Shown here: one piece after another, positions 58,005-64,000 of the stretch
Numbering within the stretch: the stretch's first letter is position 1
Layout: each line of letters opens with the position of its first letter
Assembly (NCBI GenBank): GCA_030647205.1
Contig: JAUSJO010000005.1
Location: forward strand, 62,001-126,000
Reading direction: 5' to 3'
DNA: 64,000 nucleotides
From: a bacterium
Lineage (GTDB): Bacteria > Patescibacteria > CPR2 > UBA1875 > JAJYID01
Position numbers and translations under genes: made by a program
Notes under the pieces: model-generated
The model's input: the letters and a program-made list of their open reading frames with translations, nothing else
Database searches by the model: none
What the model was told of the DNA's origin: nothing

Positions 58005-58264
58005 AAAAAGATTTAGAGAGTGAGATAAATGACATCAAGGAAAGAAACAAACGGGTTGAGGCAGATAAGGCCTGGGAAACGAGCCTGTTTCGAAAGGTTT
58101 TGATCATGGCCTTTACTTATATAATAACTGCCATGGTTTTTTACCTATTAGGAGTAGATAATTATCTGGCAAGCGCGCTAATACCAACCATAGGTTACTT
58201 TTTATCAGTACAGTCGCTACCGTTTATCAAAAAGTGGTGGATTGATAAACATTATAAAGTTTGA
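58001..58264 (+). CDS. small membrane protein (87 aa)
   Basis: Helical, charged start (about 1-28), then two hydrophobic segments (ITAMVFYLLGV; LASALIPTIGYFLS). Unrecognised. Overlaps the hydrolase stop by four bases (ATGA). Confidence 0.5.
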   Translation: MKKDLESEINDIKERNKRVEADKAWETSLFRKVLIMAFTYIITAMVFYLLGVDNYLASALIPTIGYFLSVQSLPFIKKWWIDKHYKV

Positions 58265-58284
58265 ATAAATAATTTATTCTGATT

Positions 58285-59712
58285 ATGGATTTGAAAAAGA
58301 CAGTTCAAAAACTTCCAACGACTCCCGGCGTCTATATCTACCGAAACGCGGGAGGGAAGATTATATACATCGGAAAAGCTATCAACCTGCGTGCCAGGGT
58401 GAGGTCGTACTTTCAGGATTCTCCGCAAGAGCCCAAAACTCAGAAATTAGTTAGAAATATCGCCACATTAGAGCATATGAAGACGGGTTCTGAGATAGAA
58501 GCACTAATCCTTGAAGCTGAGCTTATAAAGCGCTATAAACCGAGGTTTAATATCATTTGGCGTGATGACAAAAACTATATCTACATCAAGATTACGAACG
58601 AAGATTACCCACAAGTTTCGCTAGTACGCCAGATAGTAGACGATAAGGCGAAGTATATCGGGCCTTTTGTGAGTGCCGGTGCTGTACGAGGATTACTCCG
58701 CTATATAAGGAAAATATTCATGTTCCGGCATTGTGAAAACCTGCCTCAGAAAGTTTGTCTTCAATATTCCATCGGAAACTGTTCAGGACCTTGTGAGAAG
58801 TTTATTACGAAGGTAGAGTATAAAAAAAGTATTCGCCAGATGGAGAAGCTCTTTCAAGGAAAGACGAAGGAGATAGAAAAAGAGTTCAAGCGTGAGATGA
58901 AGCTTGCTGCTAAGGGTGAGGACTTTGAGAAGGCGGCTTTGTACAGAAATCGGCTGATGTGGCTAAAGAAGATTAAAACCATAGAACTGGGCGAGGAAGA
59001 GAGGGATTTGAAGCGGGATAAGGCACTAGTTGGGCTTCGCGATGCGCTAAATCTAGGTGCCGTGCCGAAAAGGATAGAGTGCTACGACATTTCCAATATT
59101 TTTGGTAAGGCGGCTGTGGGCTCAATGGTGGTTTTTGTGGACGGGATTCCGGAGAAAAACCATTACCGTAGATTTGAGATTAAAACAGTAGACAAGATTA
59201 GTGATACGGATATGATACGTGAAGTTTTGGGGCGCAGATTCAAGAAATTTGGCAACATAACCAAGCCGGACGATTCATTCTCGCAGATTCCTGACCTCCT
59301 TATTATAGACGGAGGGAAAGGACAATATTCGGCGGCCGAAAAAGCACTTGCGCAATATGGACTAAACTTGAATTTAATATCTTTAGCGAAACAGCGCGAG
59401 GAAATATTCAGAAGGAATCCGGAAACAGGCGAGTTCTATAAAACTATGCTGGAGGAAGGTTCGGAGAGCTTGTATCTGGTCCAAAGAATTCGTGATGAGG
59501 CACACAGATTTGCCATTACATACCATAGAAGCAAGAGGGGGAAGGAAATGGCAGTTTCAAATCTGGATGTTGTTGATGGTATCGGCCCAAAAACAAAGAA
59601 AGTGCTTCTCAAAACTTTCGGTTCGGTAGAAAATGTCAGAAACACATCAGTTGAAGATTTGTCAAAAATAGTCGGTGAAAAATTAGCAAAAAAGATTAAG
59701 GAAACTTTATGA
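58285..59712 (+). CDS. uvrC: excinuclease ABC subunit UvrC, compact form
   Basis: Dual incision nuclease of nucleotide excision repair. 475 residues, against about 600 usually: GIY-YIG domain (TPGVYIYRNAGGKIIYIGKA), UVR motif (about 195-225), the RNase H-like nuclease half with ECYDISN and IIDGGKGQ, and a C-terminal HhH (IGPKTKKVLLKTFGS). All parts are present, only linkers and loops are short. Confidence 0.95.
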   Translation: MDLKKTVQKLPTTPGVYIYRNAGGKIIYIGKAINLRARVRSYFQDSPQEPKTQKLVRNIATLEHMKTGSEIEALILEAELIKRYKPRFNIIWRDDKNYIYIKITNEDYPQVSLVRQIVDDKAKYIGPFVSAGAVRGLLRYIRKIFMFRHCENLPQKVCLQYSIGNCSGPCEKFITKVEYKKSIRQMEKLFQGKTKEIEKEFKREMKLAAKGEDFEKAALYRNRLMWLKKIKTIELGEEERDLKRDKALVGLRDALNLGAVPKRIECYDISNIFGKAAVGSMVVFVDGIPEKNHYRRFEIKTVDKISDTDMIREVLGRRFKKFGNITKPDDSFSQIPDLLIIDGGKGQYSAAEKALAQYGLNLNLISLAKQREEIFRRNPETGEFYKTMLEEGSESLYLVQRIRDEAHRFAITYHRSKRGKEMAVSNLDVVDGIGPKTKKVLLKTFGSVENVRNTSVEDLSKIVGEKLAKKIKETL

Positions 59713-60227
59713 AAAAACCGATTTGCATTCTAACTGCCGGTCCGCCAGGGGCATCGAAGACTCCGGTTGCTTATTATTTGTCTTGGAATTTGGGCTTAGG
59801 GATGTTTAGTACGGATGCAATCCGGTTGGAAGTACTTGAAGATATTCTAGAAAATGATCTGGAGAATGAGCAAATAAATCAGCGAATAGACGAAAGATTG
59901 GAAAAACTTATAAACTCGAAAAGAAGCTTTATCTATGATGCAAGTATTGATAGAAAGTGGCCAAAAATTAAAAAGCAGCTTGAAGACAATGGTTATAGAT
60001 ATTTCATAATCAGCTTTGACTTAAACCCTGAACTTTTAGAAAAAATGGCGAAAGCCAAAAGATATGGTTCGGGCCAAGAACTCGTAGACAGGTGGTACAA
60101 CGACCATCAGAATTTCTTGGAGGAATATGGGCAAGAGGTAGCTCTTTCAATCAAGAATAATAATTTTTCAAACAGGCTAGACATTTCATTAAAAGCAGTA
60201 GAAAAATTTCTGAAGGAAAGTTTATGA
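59709..60227 (+). CDS. P-loop kinase of zeta-toxin/AAA_33 type
   Basis: 172 residues, Walker A LTAGPPGASKTPVAY, FSTDAIRLEVL, and a later RRYG-like loop AKAKRYGSGQELVDRW. Probably phosphorylates a small molecule or RNA end; function not known. Coupled to uvrC (ATGA overlap) and to yvcK. Confidence 0.7.
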   Translation: MKKPICILTAGPPGASKTPVAYYLSWNLGLGMFSTDAIRLEVLEDILENDLENEQINQRIDERLEKLINSKRSFIYDASIDRKWPKIKKQLEDNGYRYFIISFDLNPELLEKMAKAKRYGSGQELVDRWYNDHQNFLEEYGQEVALSIKNNNFSNRLDISLKAVEKFLKESL

Positions 60228-61198
60228 AAAGGAAAAAAGTTGTTGTTATCGGAGGTGGGACAGGGAACTTTACCGTTCTCTCTGGTCTAAAAAAGTATGA
60301 CATTGATCTTTCCGCAATAGTAAGTATGGCAGATGACGGAGGCTCAACCGGTATCTTGCGTGATGAGATGGGGGTACTTCCTCCCGGAGATGTCAGGCAG
60401 TGTTTGATAGCCTTATCCGAATCATCGGAAGAGTTGAGAGACCTTTTTAACTACCGGTTTGAAAATGGCAGTTTAGGAGGGCATAACTTCGGCAATCTTT
60501 TTCTATCCGCTTTGGAAAAAGTGGCAGGAAGTTTTGAAAAAGCTGTTGAGGAGGCGGGGAGAATTCTTTGCTGTAAGGGGAGAGTGCTGCCGGTAACGTA
60601 TGATGAAGTGGTGCTTCAGGCAGATCTCGGTAATGGCAAGACCATAAAGGGTCAGGTCAATATAGATAAAGCGGGTATGTATAAGTACCCCTTAAAGAGG
60701 CTCTTCATCGAGCCCAAGGCGAAGGTTAATCCAAAGGCAGAAAAAGCCATAAAAGAAGCTGATCTAATAGTTGTCGCTCCCGGATCTTTGTATTCCAGTT
60801 TGCTCCCAAATCTACTAGTTGAGGGAGTGCCGAAAGCGTTGCAAGAGACAAAGGCAAAGATTCTCTATATCTGCAATCTGGTAAACAAGCCGCATGAAAC
60901 AGCCGGATACACAGTTTGTGACTATGTGATGGAGCTAGAGAAGGCAGGAGGCAGAAAGATTGACTACGTTCTCTATAATACGAAAAAGCCGAGGAATAAA
61001 GTTCTTGAAAAATATATTAAACAAAATGAGCTATTGGTCGGTGAATGCCGCGCATCATCTAACTATAAGATTATCGAAGGTGATATTTTGAAAGATGCGG
61101 TCTCGTCTCAAAAAAAAGGAGATCTGATGAACAGATCTTTTATCAGGCATGACAGTGAAAAACTGACATCTGCCATAATAAAAATTCTGGAGAAATGA
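60224..61198 (+). CDS. yvcK: YvcK-like protein (gluconeogenesis factor, CofD fold)
   Basis: 324 residues. GGGTGNFTVLSGLK, ADDGGSTGILRDE, LPPGDVRQCLIALS and NLFLSALEK are typical of YvcK, which binds UDP-sugars and regulates peptidoglycan supply. Overlaps the kinase gene by four bases. Confidence 0.93.
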   Translation: MKRKKVVVIGGGTGNFTVLSGLKKYDIDLSAIVSMADDGGSTGILRDEMGVLPPGDVRQCLIALSESSEELRDLFNYRFENGSLGGHNFGNLFLSALEKVAGSFEKAVEEAGRILCCKGRVLPVTYDEVVLQADLGNGKTIKGQVNIDKAGMYKYPLKRLFIEPKAKVNPKAEKAIKEADLIVVAPGSLYSSLLPNLLVEGVPKALQETKAKILYICNLVNKPHETAGYTVCDYVMELEKAGGRKIDYVLYNTKKPRNKVLEKYIKQNELLVGECRASSNYKIIEGDILKDAVSSQKKGDLMNRSFIRHDSEKLTSAIIKILEK

Positions 61199-61199
61199 A

Positions 61200-61331
61200 A
61201 TGAAACAGAAATGGGAGGAGGAAGAAGAGAGGCTCCGCAAAAATAGAAAGAGCAAGAAAAAGCCCGTGCAAAAGATGAAAGTTTCGGGAAAGAGTGTTTT
61301 TGGTATTGCCAAAGAACTTAAGAAAAAATAA
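61200..61331 (+). CDS. 43-aa basic peptide
   Basis: Starts with MKQKWEEEEERLRKNRKSKK and ends with GIAKELKKK; coding begins two bases after the yvcK stop. Unrecognised; coding is plausible because of position and the long charged helix, but there is no strong Shine-Dalgarno. Confidence 0.4.
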   Translation: MKQKWEEEEERLRKNRKSKKKPVQKMKVSGKSVFGIAKELKKK

Positions 61332-61364
61332 TCTTTCTACTTTTTGACAGCAAAAATTCACTTA

Positions 61365-61437
61365 TCTACTTTTTTAGAATCTATTTTCAACTTTTGGCAG
61401 CAAAAATTTATTTATTACTTTTTTAAAAAAAGTAATG
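61365..61437. repeat. TACTTTTTTAG-type hairpins before element A3
   Basis: TCTACTTTTTTAGAATC, then ATTACTTTTTTAAAAAAAGTAAT: decayed forms of the CCACTTTTTTAG hairpin that precedes the other elements. Confidence 0.6.
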
Positions 61438-61442
61438 CAAAA

Positions 61443-61610
61443 ATCGCGGCTTAGGCGGTCTCTCAAAGTATCATCTGGTTCGCTCTCTCATCTTTAAAAA
61501 AATTAACTCGCTTCTCTCAAACAAAATTCTTTTTAAAGGTTCGTTCACTTCCAGACTTTCTTTTCGAGCCGATAGTCGCAAGAGAGCTCCCTTTGAAAAA
61601 ATCATGCTAG
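61443..61610. repeat. dispersed element, family A copy 3
   Basis: ATCGCGGCTTAGGCGG at the left, CGATAGTCGCAAG near the right and TTTGAAAAAATCATGCTAGG at the end. The gap 61332-61659 holds this element and the secG promoter (TGATAGAAT, 61644-61652). Confidence 0.72.
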
Positions 61611-61659
61611 GAATTAGATTGGATTTACTTATCTGCTAAATTCTGATAGAATTGCACTC

Positions 61660-61881
61660 ATGCAAAAAGAAATACTTACAAGCATTATCATAGCTTCTGC
61701 GGTCGTTCTCATCATTTCAGTGCTACTTCAGAAAAAAGACGGTGGACTTGGCGCGACATTCGGTAGCAGTGGAGGCGCATATATGAAAAAAAGGGGTGCG
61801 GAAAAGGTTATTTTCTTTGTGACTATTATCTCGGCTATAGTTTTTGGCGGGACTATCTTGGTCAGTCTCATTCTTAAATAA
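61660..61881 (+). CDS. secG: preprotein translocase subunit SecG
   Basis: Small SecYEG subunit. 73 residues, two membrane helices (IIIASAVVLIISVLLQ and VIFFVTIISAIVFGGTILVSL) with the GGLGATFGSSGG linker between. TAGAAT ends seven bases before ATG: likely leaderless. Confidence 0.93.
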   Translation: MQKEILTSIIIASAVVLIISVLLQKKDGGLGATFGSSGGAYMKKRGAEKVIFFVTIISAIVFGGTILVSLILK

Positions 61882-61885
61882 AAAA

Positions 61886-63655
61886 ATGAAATTCAAAAGA
61901 TTTTTCTTAAGACACTCTCTCAATTTCCAAAAGATTAAAATAAAGGCGAGAAATCTGGATGCGGAGGATTTCCAGAAGGCCTATATTGTCGTTTCAAAGA
62001 GACTGTATAGGGTTATTCATCTTCGTAATCTAGTGGCGTTTTGCCTTGTGTTTATAATAGTTGTTTTTTCGATGTTTATATCGTCTTTTAATACCATTGA
62101 GGCGTTCTACAATAAAGACAATCCGTTATCCGGCGGTACATATGCGGAAGGGAATCTGGGGAAGTTCTCGAGGATAAACCCTCTGTATTCACAGACAAAC
62201 CCTAACGATGAAGATGCGGTAAATCTAATCTTCAGCGGGCTGATGAAACGGGGTGATAACAGAAGTTTAAAGACAGACATGGCGAGTAAGTGGACTCTTT
62301 CTGAGGATAAGAAAACTTATACATTTGAACTGAAAAAGGGCGTGAAGTGGCATGACGGAGTAGAGTTTAGCGCTGATGACGTGCTTTTTACTATAGAACT
62401 TATCCAAAACCCTGATGCCAGAAGCTCACTTTATGAGGCGTGGAAAGGGGTTAAAGCGGAAAAAACAGAAAAAGGGGAAGTGAAGTTTACCTTGGGAGAG
62501 CCATCTGACTCATTTCTAGAAAACACAACATTAAAAATCCTACCGAAACATATTTTGGCAAAAATCCCTCCGGCAAGCATTCAGACTGTGGACTTTAATA
62601 CCAAACCTGTAGGTACCGGACCATATGAGTTTGACAGCCTGACGAAGGAGTCCGGCAGGGAAACTCTGATAATGAGCCTAAACGATAAATATTATGATAA
62701 GAAACCTTATCTGACAAAAGTAATGCTCGAAAGTTTTCTGGACGAAAAAGAAATGATGGACGAGTATAACAAAAGAAATATCAAGGGGATAGGAAATCCG
62801 ACTCAAGGATTAGTAGATAAAATCGGTAAAGAAGGGAGCACCAGTCTCCACGAATATGCCCTGCCGAGATATGTGGCAATGTTTTTCAATGTTGAGAGCG
62901 AGAAACTGAAAGAAAAAAATTTGCGTGTCGCAATAAACCAGGCTGTTGATAGAAAAGACATTTTGGAAAAAGCGGCAGAGGGAAGAGCTCTCCCGGCTTA
63001 TTATCCGATAGCTCCGGGGCTTGCGAGTCAAACAGGAATAAAAGTTGAAAGCAAAGGAGACATCGGTAAAGCGAGTGAAACTCTAAAAGGCGCGAGCTAT
63101 ACGCTAGAATCCGGTCAACTGAAATATCAAGGCAAGGATGTTACATTAAAAATTGCTACGGGGGACACAGTTGAGCTGAAGAAAACTGCTGAGATAGTTG
63201 CAGATGAACTAAAAAAACTAGGCATAAAGACAGAAATAAAGTCTGAAAATATGAATGTTTTGCAGAAAGATTATATAAGGCCCAGAAATTATGACATTCT
63301 GATAATCGGTGAAGATTTAGGCCTTACACCGGATCTTTTCAGCTTTTGGCATTCATCTCAAGTAAACGACCCGGGACTGAACTTTTCGAAGTATAAGGAT
63401 AGAAAACTGGACAAGTTCATCGAGGTTGCCAGAAAGACAACAGATGCAACAGAAAAAAAATCAAAGCTGGAAGAGATTCAAAAAATAATCCTCGAGGATG
63501 TGCCGGCTGTCTATCTGTATAATCCTTTTTATGTTTTCATAACTTCCGATAAAGTGAAGGGAGTGCGTGACGGCAAGATGATATCTCCGTCTGATAGATT
63601 CGAAGATATAGAAAACTGGTACCTAAAAGCCGATCGTGTGATGATTGACGGCTAG
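61886..63655 (+). CDS. peptide ABC transporter substrate-binding protein (SBP family 5)
   Basis: 589 residues. N-terminal basic part and a membrane helix (about 47-68) anchor it; GGTYAEGNLGKFSRINPLYSQTNPNDEDAV then KWHDGVEFSADDVLFTIEL and GTGPYEFDS match the OppA/DppA family. A membrane anchor replaces the usual lipid anchor. Permease and ATPase genes are not in view. ATG at 61886 lies four bases after secG. Confidence 0.88.
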   Translation: MKFKRFFLRHSLNFQKIKIKARNLDAEDFQKAYIVVSKRLYRVIHLRNLVAFCLVFIIVVFSMFISSFNTIEAFYNKDNPLSGGTYAEGNLGKFSRINPLYSQTNPNDEDAVNLIFSGLMKRGDNRSLKTDMASKWTLSEDKKTYTFELKKGVKWHDGVEFSADDVLFTIELIQNPDARSSLYEAWKGVKAEKTEKGEVKFTLGEPSDSFLENTTLKILPKHILAKIPPASIQTVDFNTKPVGTGPYEFDSLTKESGRETLIMSLNDKYYDKKPYLTKVMLESFLDEKEMMDEYNKRNIKGIGNPTQGLVDKIGKEGSTSLHEYALPRYVAMFFNVESEKLKEKNLRVAINQAVDRKDILEKAAEGRALPAYYPIAPGLASQTGIKVESKGDIGKASETLKGASYTLESGQLKYQGKDVTLKIATGDTVELKKTAEIVADELKKLGIKTEIKSENMNVLQKDYIRPRNYDILIIGEDLGLTPDLFSFWHSSQVNDPGLNFSKYKDRKLDKFIEVARKTTDATEKKSKLEEIQKIILEDVPAVYLYNPFYVFITSDKVKGVRDGKMISPSDRFEDIENWYLKADRVMIDG

Positions 63656-63678
63656 GTGACTTTACAATTAGAAATTAA

Positions 63679-63706
63679 AAAAATCACTAGGTAATGGTGA
63701 TTTTTT
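63679..63706 (+). terminator. intrinsic terminator
   Basis: AAAAATCAC and GTGATTTTTT form a stem after the substrate-binding protein gene. Confidence 0.75.
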
Positions 63707-63864
63707 CATTGGTGCTTGCTGCGAGGGCTTGAAGCAGTATCACTGCTTTTGATTTTTCTATTTTCTGTTCGAAATTTCTAGATTGTTTCTTCAATACACC
63801 GATATCTTAAATTTCTTGGCAGTTACAGGAGGTTCTGCGTTCCTCTCGCATTAAACAATTTTAT

Positions 63865-63952
63865 TGGTGCTGCGGAGAGGACTTGAACCTCCACGACCTA
63901 AGCGGTCACTAGCCCCTCAAGCTAGCGCGTCTACCAATTCCGCCACCGCAGC
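63865..63952 (-). tRNA. tRNA-Leu (anticodon GAG)
   Basis: 88 bases on the minus strand. Acceptor GCTGCGG pairs with CCGCAGC; D-arm TGGCGGAATTGGTAGACGC, anticodon loop TTGAGGG, a long variable arm typical of class II tRNA, T-arm GGAGGTTCAAGTCCTC, and encoded CCA. Confidence 0.95.
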
Positions 63953-63969
63953 ATAATATTTATTTTTCT

Positions 63970-64000
63970 TGGTGCCTAGGGGGGGACTCGAACCCCCAAG
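63970..64000 (-). tRNA. partial tRNA at window end
   Basis: 3' half on the minus strand: GGGGGTTCGAGTCCCCCC T-arm, CTAGGCA acceptor and CCA. The anticodon lies outside the window, so the type is unknown. Confidence 0.88.

Noticed and set aside
63708..63760. Possible tRNA remnant (TTGGTGCTTGCTGCGAGGGC)
   Set aside because: Resembles the 3' end of the tRNA-Leu next to it, but the T-arm does not pair; too short to support.
1..64000. Recoded UGA (as in some related lineages)
   Set aside because: Several core genes end with TGA and no in-frame TGA is needed in any conserved gene.

Overview
The window looks like a chromosomal piece of a member of the Candidate Phyla Radiation (Patescibacteria), using the standard bacterial code with UGA as stop. 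This is inferred from compact housekeeping proteins (a 601-residue AlaRS, a 475-residue UvrC, an 849-residue SMC without a hinge), an FtsA-like ATPase paired with a baseplate-J-like membrane protein, an rpsP-khpA-trmD cluster without rimM or rplS, and many orphan small membrane proteins. The class cannot be told from the sequence alone.

Layout. 0-4 kb: 3' end of mnmA, two orphan small genes, a long leader and alaS, then a CYTH-domain protein. 4-7.4 kb, minus strand: a tightly overlapping operon DUF3307 - coaE - coaD - transglutaminase-like - coaB - coaC, making most of the pantothenate-to-CoA route. 7.4-19.5 kb: a TrmB-like regulator; FtsA-like / baseplate-J-like / ruvX / mltG; a LysM-CHAP hydrolase; obg, prmC, a GGDEF protein, tRNA-Ala with panD right behind it, a PlsC-like acyltransferase and a GNAT protein. 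19.5-28.7 kb: rpiB, a DUF218-like gene, leuS with an inserted NUDIX domain, then yceD-rpmF-nusB-rnc and smc. 28.8-36.9 kb: two orphan genes with strong promoters, rpsP-khpA, trmD, a ferredoxin with a membrane protein, uvrB, and an EamA transporter. 36.9-43.8 kb: orphan genes, nrdR, a diacylglycerol-kinase-like gene, and six small mostly membrane-protein genes behind a duplicated leader. 44-58 kb: uvrA followed by an AT-rich accessory island (LamG-like protein, a Tyr/Ser-rich secreted protein, a possible toxin-antitoxin pair), then minus-strand small genes, a PaaX-C/Cas2-like protein behind two covarying hairpins, an Imm-5-like gene, a methyltransferase and a small hydrolase. 58-64 kb: uvrC, a P-loop kinase, yvcK, secG, an oligopeptide-binding protein, tRNA-Leu and a second, truncated tRNA.

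Two start systems are visible. One group of genes has a strong Shine-Dalgarno (AGGAGGTGA type), often in front of TTG starts. Another group has no Shine-Dalgarno; a TATAAT-like hexamer sits 6-8 bases before the ATG, which predicts leaderless mRNAs. Most of the longer gene-free gaps are filled by dispersed palindromic repeats: a GTCATTC...GAAT family, a CCACTTTTTTAG-type hairpin, and two longer element families. One small palindrome lies in frame inside smc.

The most notable items are the LeuRS-NUDIX fusion, the hingeless SMC carrying the in-frame repeat, the covarying hairpin pair before the PaaX/Cas2-like gene, the long dispersed elements, the leaderless promoter pattern, a uvrA-tail scar marking an insertion, and the small-gene cassettes.
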